Assembly: GCA_951812505.1 (NCBI GenBank)
Contig: CATOSI010000002.1
Location: 496,001-560,000, forward strand
Reading direction: 5' to 3'
From: an uncultured Dehalococcoidia bacterium
Lineage (GTDB): Bacteria > Chloroflexota > Dehalococcoidia > Lucifugimonadales > UBA1123
Length of the DNA stretch: 64,000 nucleotides
The number at the start of each line of letters is the position of its first letter. The stretch's first letter is position 1. A program made the position numbers and the translations under genes. Positions 46,474 through 56,393 of the stretch are shown here, piece by piece. The notes under the pieces were generated by a model. It worked only from the letters and a program-made list of their open reading frames with translations, did no database searches and had not been told where the DNA came from.

Positions 46474-48834
46474 ATGTCTGATATTCTGCTTTGGCTGATA
46501 ACTGTCGAGATAATCGGGCTGGCGGCTTTCGCGCCGGCCTATTTTTTGTTGCCCAAACTCGCCGACCGGGGCTGGGGATTAAGCAAGCCGCTCGGCATTC
46601 TGGTCGTAGGCTACATCGCGTGGATACTCAGCGCCCTGGGACTGGTTCCGAGCGTCCGCCTTACTCTGCTTGTGATGGTTATAATCCTGGCCGCACTCGC
46701 GGCAGCGCTGTTTTATGCGCGCCGGGATGAGATTATCGCGTTCATAAAGCGTGAGTGGCGGCTTTTGTTGGCCGCCGAGGTGGTATTCCTTGCCTTCTTT
46801 GCGCTCTGGACCCTGTTCAGGGCGTTCGACCCCGCGATAAACCACACCGAGCAGCCTATGGATTTCGCGTTCCTGAACGCTTCCATACGATCCACGTTCG
46901 GGCAACCCGAAGACCCCTGGATGCGTGGGGAGTCTATCAGCTACTACTACTTCGGATACTGGATGATGGGCGCGCTCAGCGAGATCTCCGGTGTGGCGTC
47001 CAACATCTCCTACAACCTTTCGCTGGCGCTCATTCCCTCCCTGTCGGCAATGGGCATCTTCTCGGTCGTATCCAGCCTGGTCAGGTCGGAGGGCGCGGGG
47101 CTCAGATTGAGCTTGACCTGCGGAGTGGCCGGAGGACTCGCGCTGGGAATCGTCTCCAACCTCGAAGGCGTGCTGGAGTTCATGCGCGCCAATGCCATCG
47201 GCTCCCAGAGACTGTATGAGTTGATTGGCGTGGACGGAGTGGACGGGCCGGCCGAAACACCGTCCGACAACTGGTACCCTGACGAATTCTGGTGGTGGTT
47301 CAGGGCGACGCGCGTCATCAACACCTTCGTGGACGGGCATGGGATTGACTACACGATCCAGGAGTTTCCGTTCTTCAGCTTCATTCTGGGCGACCTGCAT
47401 CCCCACATGTCGGTCATACCCTTCGCGCTTCTGTTCACGGGCCTGGCGCTGAACTTCTTCAGGGCCGACCTGCCGAACATACTCAGTACCAACTATCTGG
47501 CATATGCTGGTCTGGGCGTCATGGCGCTGTCGCTGGGCGGACTGGCCTTCACCAATATGTGGGACCTGCCGACATACGCCGCTCTTCTGGTTGTGGTCGC
47601 GGGCCTCAAAGCGTATTACGAGCATTCTCGGCAGTCCGAAGACGAAGGCGAGGGTGAGAGTGAAACACTCGGCGCCAGGATAATAGATGCGATGGCGATC
47701 TCATTCATGGTCGTCGCTATCGCTATCCTGCTGTATCTGCCCTATTACATAGGATTCTCGGCCTCCGTCTCCGGAATTGGAGCGATCGTCACCCCGACAC
47801 GCTACGTTCATACGCTCATAGTGTGGGGGGTGCCCCTGGTACTGGTAGCGCCATTCGTAATCGCCAGCTTCTGGCAGACGGTGGTCGGCCCCGACTGGCG
47901 CGGCATGACCCTGATTTCGCTGCTTGTATCCCTCGGCCCCTTCGTCGTGTGGTTGGTTCTGCGACTCCAATCGGCAGACCCGGTCGGAAGTCCTGAGAGC
48001 CGTCTTATACACATACTTCCGCTGGTTATCCTCATCGGAATGAGCGCATGGTCGGCGCTGCACGAAGTCAAGTCGCGCGGACCATCGGGCAAGGCGTTCG
48101 CCCTGGTTCTGGCGACGTTTGGACTCTTGCTCATCATGGGACCTGAGCTCCTGTTCGTGGACGACTCTTTCGACACTCCCAGCCAGCGCATGAACACCGT
48201 ATTCAAGCTGTACTACCAGGCATGGATCCTGCTCGCCTCGGCAGGAGGATTCGCGCTGTACTTCTGGGTGTCGTCGCGCCCCAGGCTGAAAGGCTGGGGA
48301 AGAGCGCTCTCCACGCTGTGGGCGATAGCGGCCGTCGCGCTCGTGTCGGGCAGCCTGTACTACACTGCTGCGGCGTTCGTGAGCAAGTCGCAGGACTCCA
48401 CCCAGACGGTCACGCTCGACGGCCTCGCATTCGTGAGAGAGTCCGACCCCGCCGAGTACGGCGCGATTCAGTACATAAAGAACAACCTGCCCAAAGACAC
48501 CGCCATCCTGGAAGGCGTCGGCGAGTGGTTCAACTCTGGACTCATATCTCGCAGCACTGGAATACCGACGGTTTACAACTGGCCCGGACACCAGTTGCAG
48601 TGGCGCGGCCCATCCCCGGAATTCGTCCGGCGTGAGCAGGACGTGGCGACTATATACCAGACAGCCGACTTTGAAGAGGCGCGCGAACTGCTGGCGAGGT
48701 ACGATTTGGAGTACGTTTATATCGGACCGAGAGAGCGAAACAAATATGGCGGTCCCGGCTTGGACAAGTTCCCCGAATTCATGGATACGCTCTACGAGTG
48801 GAACGATGTGGCCTTATACGGCCTACGCCGCTAG
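46474..48834 (+). CDS. DUF2298 (Chlor_Arch_YYY) polytopic membrane protein
   Basis: The 786-residue protein has about 12-14 membrane helices. It carries the family motif region PMDFAFLNASIRSTFGQPEDPW followed by SYYYFGYWMMG, and DGHGIDYTIQEFPFFSF, then GDLHPHMS. The fold resembles GT-C glycosyltransferases, which transfer sugars from lipid-linked donors at the outer membrane face; biochemical function is unproven. It leads a cluster with an Agl23-like and an AglD-like gene, suggesting surface glycan or glycolipid assembly. Confidence 0.9.
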   Translation: MSDILLWLITVEIIGLAAFAPAYFLLPKLADRGWGLSKPLGILVVGYIAWILSALGLVPSVRLTLLVMVIILAALAAALFYARRDEIIAFIKREWRLLLAAEVVFLAFFALWTLFRAFDPAINHTEQPMDFAFLNASIRSTFGQPEDPWMRGESISYYYFGYWMMGALSEISGVASNISYNLSLALIPSLSAMGIFSVVSSLVRSEGAGLRLSLTCGVAGGLALGIVSNLEGVLEFMRANAIGSQRLYELIGVDGVDGPAETPSDNWYPDEFWWWFRATRVINTFVDGHGIDYTIQEFPFFSFILGDLHPHMSVIPFALLFTGLALNFFRADLPNILSTNYLAYAGLGVMALSLGGLAFTNMWDLPTYAALLVVVAGLKAYYEHSRQSEDEGEGESETLGARIIDAMAISFMVVAIAILLYLPYYIGFSASVSGIGAIVTPTRYVHTLIVWGVPLVLVAPFVIASFWQTVVGPDWRGMTLISLLVSLGPFVVWLVLRLQSADPVGSPESRLIHILPLVILIGMSAWSALHEVKSRGPSGKAFALVLATFGLLLIMGPELLFVDDSFDTPSQRMNTVFKLYYQAWILLASAGGFALYFWVSSRPRLKGWGRALSTLWAIAAVALVSGSLYYTAAAFVSKSQDSTQTVTLDGLAFVRESDPAEYGAIQYIKNNLPKDTAILEGVGEWFNSGLISRSTGIPTVYNWPGHQLQWRGPSPEFVRREQDVATIYQTADFEEARELLARYDLEYVYIGPRERNKYGGPGLDKFPEFMDTLYEWNDVALYGLRR

Positions 48835-48956
48835 GGAGACACGATATTCCAAGAATCGGAGCGCCCCGCGCTTTCGTATATAGGGTTGATTCAGTTATCG
48901 CTTATGACTAATACTTGGGGGCGAGAATCCATAGTTCGCAACCAGTCCAAATGCGA

Positions 48957-48976
48957 GTGAAGGCTCAGCCTTCCTT
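48957..48976 (+). repeat. Shared leader element, copy 1
   Basis: GTGAAGGCTCAGCCTTCCTT, 30 nt before the ATG of the next gene. 19 of 20 bases recur at 51294-51313, 29 nt before the AglD-like start. It contains the palindrome AAGGCTCAGCCTT. Confidence 0.7.
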
Positions 48977-48986
48977 TACCAGACCA

Positions 48987-51194
48987 ATGGCCTCAGAGCA
49001 GACAGCCCCAGACACCATCCCCCCCACCCCTTCCATTCCGATTACGTCGCGGCTGAGTTCCGCGTTGAGCGACGCTCGCGCCGGCATCCGCTGGTGGGAG
49101 GTATTGTGCTACGCCGCGCTTCTGGTTATCGGGTTGACGATGCGGCTCTGGGACCTGGGCGCGCGGGCGATGCACCACGATGAGAGTCTGCACGCTCTCT
49201 ACTCCTGGAAACTCTCCAACGGAGAGGGCTTCGCGCACAACCCTATGATGCACGGCCCTCTGCAGTTCGAAGTGAACGCAGCTCTGTTCTTCGTGCTTGG
49301 CGACAGTGAGACCACCGCCAGAGTCCTGTACGCTCTCATGGGGTCCGTTCTGATACTCATACCGTTCCTGTTCAGAAGCAGGCTTGGACGGCTTGGCGCG
49401 CTTTTCGCCGCCGCGATGCTGACTGTTTCCCCCGCTATGCTGTATTACAGTCGGTTCGCGCGCAACGACATACTGATGGCGGTGTGGACATTCGGCCTCG
49501 TCATCTGCATGTGGCGATACTTCGACGAGGGTCGCCACCGATACCTGTACATAGCCGCCGCGCTGCTCGCGCTCATGTTCGCCACCAAAGAGTCCGCTTA
49601 CATGGTCGTCGGCATGATGGGACTCTGGTGCTTCCTCATGGCCGTTCAGCCGAACCTGTCGCGAGTATGGGCGAATATCGAAGCACAGGGAGTCTCTCCC
49701 CCCGTAGCCCTGGGCCGCGTTGCGAACGGCGCATGGAATTCGGTCCTGGACGTACTGAATGCGTCAAAACATGGGGGCCCGGCAACTTTCATGGTGTTCC
49801 TCATCCTGGTGACGCTGCCGATGTGGTCTGCTTTCGCCGCCCTCTTCCAGGATACACCCCTTCTGAGCTGGATGAATCTCACTCTCGCGGCGGGCGAGGG
49901 CAGTCCGCGCATAGGAGACCCTGTGGGCGGCGGCAACGTCATCGCATTCGTGATCGTGGTCGGCATGATAGCGCTCTCCGCCTACTTCGGTTACCGCTGG
50001 AACCTATGGCTCTGGCTGGGATGCGCGAACATCTTCTACATCATCTGGATTCTGCTGTACACCACGTTCCTGACCAATTTCGCAGGCGTAAAGAGCGGCA
50101 TATGGCAGGCATTGGGCTACTGGATAGTGCAGCAGGGAGAGGGACGTGGAAGCCAGCCCTGGTACTACTACTTCCTGATCACCTCTGTGTACGAATTCCT
50201 GCCCTTCATGCTCGGAATCGTCGCGGCGATCTACTACATACGCAAGCGCGATACTTTCGGCGTGTTCCTGGCGTTCTGGTCTCTGATGACTTTCGTACTG
50301 TACACAATCGCCAGCGAGAAGATGCCCTGGCTCCTGGTGAACATCGCCCTGCCCTTCATCATAATGACCGGCAAATTCCTGTCGGAGATAGTGAACAAAA
50401 TCGCTTGGCGCGATATGGCGAGGGAGGGACGCTACCTTCTGCTATTAGGTGTTCCGGTATTCGCGATACTGCTGTGGAGCCTGATCATCTACTCATCAAG
50501 CGGTTCGGCTCTCCAGGACATATTGATTCAGGTGGTCGCCGCCCTCGCTCTGGTCGGGCTGTTTGCGGTGGGCGTGTACATGTATCGCAGAATCGGCCGG
50601 ACGCAGTTCCTGACCGTCTCCACTCTGGGCCTCGCCGCCCTGCTGCTGGCGCTGAGCGTGCGTTCCGGCGTCATCGCCGCCTACCAGAACGGCGACACCC
50701 CGGTCGAGCTGATCGTCTATACGCAGACCTCGCCGGATGTGACCAGTCTCCTGGACACCTTCGATGAGACCGGAGCCGGTACTGATATGCCCGTCGAGAT
50801 TGACGCCACCTCCGGCTTCAGCTGGCCCTGGGCCTGGTACTTCAGAGACGCTACCAACGTGCAGTACCCGGTGCATAACGAGAACTCCTTCGACAGGTCC
50901 CGCGACGACCGGGTACTCGTGGTTCACTCCACCAACCAGTCCTGGGCGGACACCGGCCTCGGAGAGAGCTATCTCGACGGCAAGCGCATCCGACACCGCT
51001 GGTGGTTCCCCGAGCACACATACAGGAACCTGACCCCCGGCAAACTGGTGAGCGGGCTGTTGGACAGGTCGGCGTGGCGCGGCGCGATGAACTACTGGCT
51101 GAACAGGGACGGAGTGTACGACATCCTGGGCAGCGAAGATTCCTACGTCTATTTCAACGCCAGCGTGCCCCAGTACTATCAGGGCGCGCCCTGA
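48987..51194 (+). CDS. TIGR03663/Agl23-like GT-C family membrane protein
   Basis: The protein is about 735 residues from ATG 48987, with an N-terminal cytosolic tail and about 12 membrane helices. The ARAMHHDESLHALYSW motif at the end of the first helix (HDE, metal-linked catalysis in GT-C enzymes) and MMHGPLQFEVNAALF identify the family. A soluble C-terminal domain of about 150 residues follows. The track start at 48915 is less likely; a GTG at 48957 is also in frame. It probably works with the neighbouring membrane proteins in glycan transfer or export. Confidence 0.88.
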   Translation: MASEQTAPDTIPPTPSIPITSRLSSALSDARAGIRWWEVLCYAALLVIGLTMRLWDLGARAMHHDESLHALYSWKLSNGEGFAHNPMMHGPLQFEVNAALFFVLGDSETTARVLYALMGSVLILIPFLFRSRLGRLGALFAAAMLTVSPAMLYYSRFARNDILMAVWTFGLVICMWRYFDEGRHRYLYIAAALLALMFATKESAYMVVGMMGLWCFLMAVQPNLSRVWANIEAQGVSPPVALGRVANGAWNSVLDVLNASKHGGPATFMVFLILVTLPMWSAFAALFQDTPLLSWMNLTLAAGEGSPRIGDPVGGGNVIAFVIVVGMIALSAYFGYRWNLWLWLGCANIFYIIWILLYTTFLTNFAGVKSGIWQALGYWIVQQGEGRGSQPWYYYFLITSVYEFLPFMLGIVAAIYYIRKRDTFGVFLAFWSLMTFVLYTIASEKMPWLLVNIALPFIIMTGKFLSEIVNKIAWRDMAREGRYLLLLGVPVFAILLWSLIIYSSSGSALQDILIQVVAALALVGLFAVGVYMYRRIGRTQFLTVSTLGLAALLLALSVRSGVIAAYQNGDTPVELIVYTQTSPDVTSLLDTFDETGAGTDMPVEIDATSGFSWPWAWYFRDATNVQYPVHNENSFDRSRDDRVLVVHSTNQSWADTGLGESYLDGKRIRHRWWFPEHTYRNLTPGKLVSGLLDRSAWRGAMNYWLNRDGVYDILGSEDSYVYFNASVPQYYQGAP

Positions 51195-51293
51195 GGAGGC
51201 GCGGCAGCTCCAACCGCCACACATCCCACCGCAAGAAATGAGTCAGCGTAAATGAGACACTCTCCGGTCCGCAGCCGTCCTGTTCAAATAAGG

Positions 51294-51313
51294 GTGGAGG
51301 CTCAGCCTTCCTT
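51294..51313 (+). repeat. Shared leader element, copy 2
   Basis: GTGGAGGCTCAGCCTTCCTT, one mismatch from 48957-48976 and at nearly the same distance from its start codon. Here an open frame from its GTG ends at a TGA overlapping the ATG of the next gene. Confidence 0.7.
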
Positions 51314-51322
51314 CAAGGGAAT

Positions 51323-52342
51323 ATGAAATACTGGATCGGCATCGGAGTCAGCATAATACTGCTGGCTTATTTTCTGTTCACGGTGGACATACGGCGGATG
51401 CTGGACGCACTCGCAGGCGCGAACTACTGGTACATCATCCCGTCCGTTGCGATGTACTTCGTATCTGTGTACTTCCGCTCGATGCGCTGGAGCGTCATGC
51501 TCAGGCACCTCAAGCCGGTCGGTACCCACAGGCTGTTTCCCGTCGTCATTGTAGGATACATGGCCAACAACCTGCTTCCCATGCGTCTGGGAGAACTTGT
51601 GCGGAGCTACTACCTGAGTCAGCGCGAAGGTGTCAGCGCTACCTCAGCGCTGGTAACAGTGTTCGTCGAGAGGATATTCGACGCGCTCGCGCTGCTGTTC
51701 TTCATCGCGGTCATTACACCGTTCGTCCCGATTACAAGTCTTGCCGAGGACTTTTCCGCCTTCCTGGGCATACCGGCCGGCCTGCTGATGCTCGGACTCA
51801 CCCTGCCCTTCATCGGGGCGTTCTGCGTTCTTGCCCTGCTTGCCGCGTATCCTGAGCAGACCCATTCAATCGTCCTTCGTCTGCTTGGCAGGCTTCCCGA
51901 AAAGATAACGTCCATCCTGGACGGTCTGCTGACGAGGGCCCTGGAAGGCATCGCTCCACTTCGCGAACCGCGAATCCTGGCCGCGCTCTTCGGACTTTCT
52001 ATTCCGATATGGCTCACCGAGGTGGCAGTCTTCTGGCTAATGGGCTACTCTTTCGGAATAGACCAATACCACGACGGGCATATCCAGATGGCCGTGAATA
52101 TGGTCCTTACCACTGCCATTACCAACATCGGCGGCTCCATACCCGCCGCTCCCGGCGGCCTGGGACTGTTCGAGGTTATAGCGCGCGAGGTCCTGGTCCT
52201 GGGGCCGCTGGCCACAGTCGACAAGCCGGTCGCCGGCGGCTACGTGGTAGCGCTTCACGCGGTGATACTGCTGCCGGTCATTGTCCTGGGCCAGATAATA
52301 CTGTGGACGAGTCATCTCTCACTGAGAAGGCTGTCGAGATAA
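51323..52342 (+). CDS. UPF0104/AglD-like lysylphosphatidylglycerol synthase TM protein
   Basis: The 339-residue protein has about eight membrane helices. Family features include YWYIIPSVAMYFVSVYFRSMRW, MANNLLPMRLGELVRSYYLSQREG and VVTTAITNIGGSIPAAPGGLGLFE-like segments. Relatives are flippase-associated or polyprenol-glycan transferases such as AglD. AAGGGA precedes the ATG. It completes the membrane trio with the two genes upstream. Confidence 0.88.
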   Translation: MKYWIGIGVSIILLAYFLFTVDIRRMLDALAGANYWYIIPSVAMYFVSVYFRSMRWSVMLRHLKPVGTHRLFPVVIVGYMANNLLPMRLGELVRSYYLSQREGVSATSALVTVFVERIFDALALLFFIAVITPFVPITSLAEDFSAFLGIPAGLLMLGLTLPFIGAFCVLALLAAYPEQTHSIVLRLLGRLPEKITSILDGLLTRALEGIAPLREPRILAALFGLSIPIWLTEVAVFWLMGYSFGIDQYHDGHIQMAVNMVLTTAITNIGGSIPAAPGGLGLFEVIAREVLVLGPLATVDKPVAGGYVVALHAVILLPVIVLGQIILWTSHLSLRRLSR

Positions 52343-52399
52343 TACATAAGGCCTGCGATTGTAATAACATCCGACCGCTGTACTAGGGGACGTGAGACT

Positions 52400-53722
52400 T
52401 TGAGAATCGGAATCATCGGCGCTGGGGCGACCGGACTTCCGGCGGCCTACGATCTGCTTAAGGCGGGCCATCAGGCCGTCGTTTACGAGCGAGCTCCCTT
52501 CATCGGCGGCCACGCCTCCACTTTTGACGTCGGTGGCGAGCGACTGGAGCGCGGGTACCACCACTGGTTCACGTCCGACACCGACATCCTCGACCTGCTC
52601 GAAGAGATCGGCCTTGGACACACCATCCGCTGGATAGACTCGACCGCCGGTACGCTCTACGACGGCCATATCTACGACTTCGTCACCCCGTTCGATCTGC
52701 TCAAATTCAAGCCGCTCAGCCTGCCCGACCGCGTTCGCCTCGGGCTTATGACTCTCTACCTGCAGCGTCAGAAGGACTGGCGCAAGTACGAGGGCGTTAC
52801 CACCGTCGAGTGGCTCAGAAAGTACGGTGGGCAGCGCATGTACGACACCTTCTGGGGGCCGATGCTGCGCGGCAAGTTCGGCGAGGACTACTACAACCAG
52901 GTCACGATGGCCTGGTTGTGGGGCAAGGTCAACACCCGCGTCAAGTCGCGCGGCAAGAGCATGGTGAAGGAGAAACTAGGCTACCCGATGGGCAGCTTCG
53001 GGTTGGTGTTCGACACGCTGGCCGACAAGATACGAGAGATGGGCGGCGAGGTGCATATCTCCGCTTCGGTGAACCGGATACAGGTTGAGAACGACGGCGT
53101 TCGCGGGCTGGAAGTCCAATTCGGACGGAACGACCCCGTTGACGAGCATTTCGACGTGGTTCTGGCGACCACGCCCTCCCCCGTCTTCACCCGGCTGGTG
53201 CCGAAACTGCCCGAGGACTACCAGGCACGGCTGGACAGCGCTCGCTATATGTCCGCTGTGCTCATAGTCATGGTGCTGGACCGGCAGATGTCAAACGTGT
53301 ACTGGCTCAACGTCGCGGATCGCTCCATCCCGTTCGTCGGCGTCATCGAGCACACCAACCTGATAGGCCCCGAACACTACGGCGGCAAGCACATCGTTTA
53401 CCTGTCCAACTACCTCACCACCGACAACCCGCTATACCGCATGGACCAGGACGAACTGCTCGAAGAGTACCTGCCCCATCTGCGCAAGATAAATCCCGAC
53501 TTCTCGCCCGACTGGATAGAGAAGGTCTATCACCATAGGGTGGACGGAGCCCAGCCCGTCATCGGCGTGAACTACTCCGATCACATACCCGGACACCGGA
53601 CGCCCTTCGACGGTGTCTATCTCGCCAACACCACCCAGATATACCCCGAAGACCGCGGCACGAACTACAGCGTGCGCATGGGTCGTCAGCTCGCGCGCAT
53701 GATCATGGAAGACAATCGTTAG
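52400..53722 (+). CDS. FAD/NAD(P)-dependent amine oxidase-like oxidoreductase
   Basis: The 440-residue flavoprotein has a dinucleotide-binding GAGATGLPAAYDLLKAGH at the N-terminus and the ERAPFIGGHASTF segment typical of the protoporphyrinogen oxidase/phytoene desaturase superfamily. The C-terminal GVYLANTTQIYPEDRG helps bind FAD. The start is TTG at 52400, after GGGGACGTGAGAC. The reaction is unknown; in this setting a lipid or sugar-modifying step is plausible. Confidence 0.88.
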   Translation: MRIGIIGAGATGLPAAYDLLKAGHQAVVYERAPFIGGHASTFDVGGERLERGYHHWFTSDTDILDLLEEIGLGHTIRWIDSTAGTLYDGHIYDFVTPFDLLKFKPLSLPDRVRLGLMTLYLQRQKDWRKYEGVTTVEWLRKYGGQRMYDTFWGPMLRGKFGEDYYNQVTMAWLWGKVNTRVKSRGKSMVKEKLGYPMGSFGLVFDTLADKIREMGGEVHISASVNRIQVENDGVRGLEVQFGRNDPVDEHFDVVLATTPSPVFTRLVPKLPEDYQARLDSARYMSAVLIVMVLDRQMSNVYWLNVADRSIPFVGVIEHTNLIGPEHYGGKHIVYLSNYLTTDNPLYRMDQDELLEEYLPHLRKINPDFSPDWIEKVYHHRVDGAQPVIGVNYSDHIPGHRTPFDGVYLANTTQIYPEDRGTNYSVRMGRQLARMIMEDNR

Positions 53723-53743
53723 ACACTCACGGAGGCCACCCAA

Positions 53744-54925
53744 ATGACCGATCTTATTCTCAAAGGCGGCAGAGTCCTTGACCCGTCACAGGGCATAGAC
53801 GCCCAGATGGACGTCGCGGTCGCGAACGGCGCGATCTCCGAAGTCGCCCCTGACATTGCCCCCGGCCCCGAGACCCGCGTGATTGATGTCGCCGGAAATC
53901 TGGTCACACCGGGACTGATAGACCTGCACACCCACGTCTATCACGGCGTCAACCAGACCGGCATAGACCCCGATCTCGCTGGAGTTTACGCGGGCGTCAC
54001 CACCGTCGTGGATGCCGGAAGCGCGGGCTGCTACTCCTTCGGAGGCTTCCCTGAGCACGTCGTACCCAATTCCAAGACCCGCATCGTCTGTATGCTCCAC
54101 ATATCCCGCACCGGGCTCAACTACCAGCCCGAACTGTCCCGCCGTGAGGACATTGACATCGAGGAGACCGTTCGCGTCATACTCGCCAACAAGCCCCTGA
54201 TACAGGGAGTGAAGATCAGGGCCATCGGCCCCGCCGTTCCCGTCATGGGCGTCGAGATAGTGAAACTGGCCAAGCAGGCCGCCAACGAGACGGGCGTCCG
54301 GCTCATGGTGCATATCGGCGACCGCTCCATCAACGACGAAGGCAAGACGATCACCCACGAACTTCTGCCCCTGCTCGAATCGGGCGACATCATCACCCAC
54401 CTGTTCAGTGGAAACGCGGGCCGCATCCTGGACGACGACGGCAAAGTCCTGCCCGAGGTGATGGACGCCCAGCAGAGGGGCGTATTCCTGGACACCGCGC
54501 ACGGACGACAGAACTTCAGCTTTGACGTAGCCAGATCAGCGCTCGACCAGGGCGTGGAGCCGCGCTCCATCAGCACCGATCTCACCATCCCCGGACGACT
54601 CAACACCGTCCACAGCATGGTCGAGATGATGTCCCGATTCCTCGCGCTCGGATTCAGCCTCGAAGACGTGATCCGAATGTCCACGATCAACCCCGCCTCC
54701 GCGCTCGACATGGAAGACACCCTCGGCAGCCTCGCCGTGGGACGCGAGGCCGACATCAGCGTGCTCGAGGAAGCCACGGGCAACTGGCTGTTCCACGACA
54801 CCGAGGGCGCGACCTTAACGGGCGACAAGGCTATCACCCCAGTCCTCACCGTCAAGGATGGCGAGGTCTTCACCGCCGAATGGGGCCCTCGCCCCTGGGG
54901 CTGGCTGCCGGACACCGCCGACTGA
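53744..54925 (+). CDS. Amidohydrolase/deacetylase-family metallohydrolase
   Basis: The 393-residue enzyme has the metal-binding DLHTHVYHG after VTPGLIDL, the carboxylated-Lys region GVKIRA, a His in VHIGDRS, THLFSG and an Asp in ISTDLT. This matches dihydroorotase-like deacetylases that use a binuclear metal site. Substrate is unknown. GGAGG precedes the ATG, and it starts 21 bp after the oxidoreductase stop. Confidence 0.92.
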   Translation: MTDLILKGGRVLDPSQGIDAQMDVAVANGAISEVAPDIAPGPETRVIDVAGNLVTPGLIDLHTHVYHGVNQTGIDPDLAGVYAGVTTVVDAGSAGCYSFGGFPEHVVPNSKTRIVCMLHISRTGLNYQPELSRREDIDIEETVRVILANKPLIQGVKIRAIGPAVPVMGVEIVKLAKQAANETGVRLMVHIGDRSINDEGKTITHELLPLLESGDIITHLFSGNAGRILDDDGKVLPEVMDAQQRGVFLDTAHGRQNFSFDVARSALDQGVEPRSISTDLTIPGRLNTVHSMVEMMSRFLALGFSLEDVIRMSTINPASALDMEDTLGSLAVGREADISVLEEATGNWLFHDTEGATLTGDKAITPVLTVKDGEVFTAEWGPRPWGWLPDTAD

Positions 54926-54937
54926 GTTCAGCGAAAC

Positions 54938-55054
54938 ATGGATTTCATACGCCCAACAACAGCGCTGATACTTCTGGGATCCTGTCTTGCGTTTGCAGGA
55001 TTCGCACTCGACAAAATAGCGGAGCGTACCGACGCAAGCGCGATGAGGAACTGA
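54938..55054 (+). CDS. Small membrane protein (38 aa)
   Basis: ATG 54938 opens a 38-codon frame encoding one clear helix, TALILLGSCLAFAGFAL, with a charged tail DKIAERTDASAMRN. It is too short for the ORF track. It starts 12 bp after the amidohydrolase stop, so cotranscription is likely. There is no strong ribosome site, so support is moderate. Confidence 0.45.
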   Translation: MDFIRPTTALILLGSCLAFAGFALDKIAERTDASAMRN

Positions 55055-55088
55055 GTAGGGAACAGGAGAACTTCTCTGGAGAAACGCA

Positions 55089-55388
55089 ATGACCACTTTC
55101 TTGAAAGACCTCAGATGGCGAGAACATCCCGAAGATTTCAGTTGGGAAGAACAGAGAATCCTGCTGGCATTGTCAACCAAGCGTTGGCACTGGAGAACGC
55201 ACGACAATCTTCGTTGGGTGACCAGATTGCCCGAAGACGAATTCGATCATGCTCTGGCTTCACTTATGAAAGACGGGCTGGTTCGTGGATGGGTCTCCGA
55301 TGACTGGAAACCGATCTTCGGCCTGACCGAACGTGTAGGCCGCGGATCCCATCCTCTCAAAGACCGTAGGCTGGCTGCCAAGAACTAG
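55089..55388 (+). CDS. Small winged-helix-like protein
   Basis: The 99-residue protein reads as a winged helix: EEQRILLALSTKRWHW, then RLPEDEFDHALASLMKDGLVRGW, and WKPIFGLTERV as the wing. It is similar to small MarR/helix-turn-helix stand-alone modules, but no exact family is recognised. It follows the small membrane protein gene by 34 bp. Confidence 0.65.
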   Translation: MTTFLKDLRWREHPEDFSWEEQRILLALSTKRWHWRTHDNLRWVTRLPEDEFDHALASLMKDGLVRGWVSDDWKPIFGLTERVGRGSHPLKDRRLAAKN

Positions 55389-55685
55389 ACTGCCACTACC
55401 CGAAGAGACTATCCATAGACCGCCCTGCGGTCTCGTGCGCTTCCACGAAATCCCAGCCGTACTCCACGCCGAGCCCAGGGCATTCTGGCGCATCCACCGC
55501 GTCGCGCCCGTCCCTGTCCTAGCCCTTCACCGGGATATTCATCCCCATGCCCATCTCATAACGGTTGGCGATTCGCATCGTCGCCTGTATCAGGATTTTA
55601 CCAGAACAACTGTTGCATTATATCCATGTCCTTTGCTAATATAACAGAACATAAATACTGCTGCAGTCGAAAGGTGATTCCATCC
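55389..55685. other. Intergenic, no gene seen
   Basis: Contains the small hairpin listed next and an AT-rich promoter-like stretch near 55640. Nothing else is recognised. Confidence 0.4.
55417..55433 (+). terminator. Candidate hairpin terminator
   Basis: AGACCGCCCTGCGGTCT is a perfect 7-bp stem with a 3-nt loop, 29 bp after the previous stop. It lacks a T-run, so termination is uncertain. Confidence 0.3.
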
Positions 55686-56393
55686 ATGTCCAACCGGAAA
55701 CCCCGATGCTCCGCCCTCAACAGCAAAGGAAAACCCTGCAACGCTCGCCCTATACAGCCCGAAGGTCTCTGCTTCGGACACCACCCCAAGGCCGACGAGT
55801 GGCGAAAGAAGGGCGGACGTCCCCGTGCTCGCAATCGCTCGCACATATCCGATCCGTCCCCTGTTTCCGACCTGATGGGAGACAGCGCGCTCAGTCCTCT
55901 GCTCCGCAACATGGAAGAAATCCTGGTCCAGCTCAGTCGTGACGACATCGAACCCGACAGGGCAAGAGCGATGGTAACGGTCACCAACGCCATGATGAAG
56001 ATAATGGACAAGACCGGCGACTACCCCGCGCCCGAGCCCGAACAGAGCGATGACCACCCCTTTAGCTGGATGTTCAACGACCCGCCGGACTGGTTTATTG
56101 AAGCCCGCGAACACGCACAGGCCATGGTCGAAACTCACGAAGAGCGACTTGTCTCCGACCCCGAATATGCCGAAGAATGGAGACTCCACGAGGAGGAGCA
56201 ACTGCGCGACGAGGAAGACTTCTACTACGCTATGACCGAAGCCGTCAAGAGCCTTGAGACCGTAGATCACTCGCAGCCGCCCAGTGATAGCCGGTACGAG
56301 GACGCCGCCCAGGAAGCTATGCACGAGACATTCAAGCAAGCTGTCGCCGAGCGCGAAGCCCAACGCACGCAGGCCGACCCCACACCAGTTTGA
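55686..56393 (+). CDS. Hypothetical protein with N-terminal Cys-His zinc motif
   Basis: From ATG 55686 the protein is 235 residues. The first 35 carry C..........C.........C.xxH (RCSALNSKGKPCNARPIQP, then GLCFGHHP), a compact zinc knuckle. It is followed by GGRPRARN, a basic linker, and then an acidic, helical region. The zinc knuckle resembles small phage and island DNA-associated proteins (HGWP-like terminase small subunits share such an organisation). Function is unknown. Confidence 0.6.
   Translation: MSNRKPRCSALNSKGKPCNARPIQPEGLCFGHHPKADEWRKKGGRPRARNRSHISDPSPVSDLMGDSALSPLLRNMEEILVQLSRDDIEPDRARAMVTVTNAMMKIMDKTGDYPAPEPEQSDDHPFSWMFNDPPDWFIEAREHAQAMVETHEERLVSDPEYAEEWRLHEEEQLRDEEDFYYAMTEAVKSLETVDHSQPPSDSRYEDAAQEAMHETFKQAVAEREAQRTQADPTPV

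Noticed and set aside
46579-48591. Long minus-strand ORFs opposite the DUF2298 gene
   Set aside because: Basic, low-complexity translations opposite a clear polytopic membrane protein; shadows.
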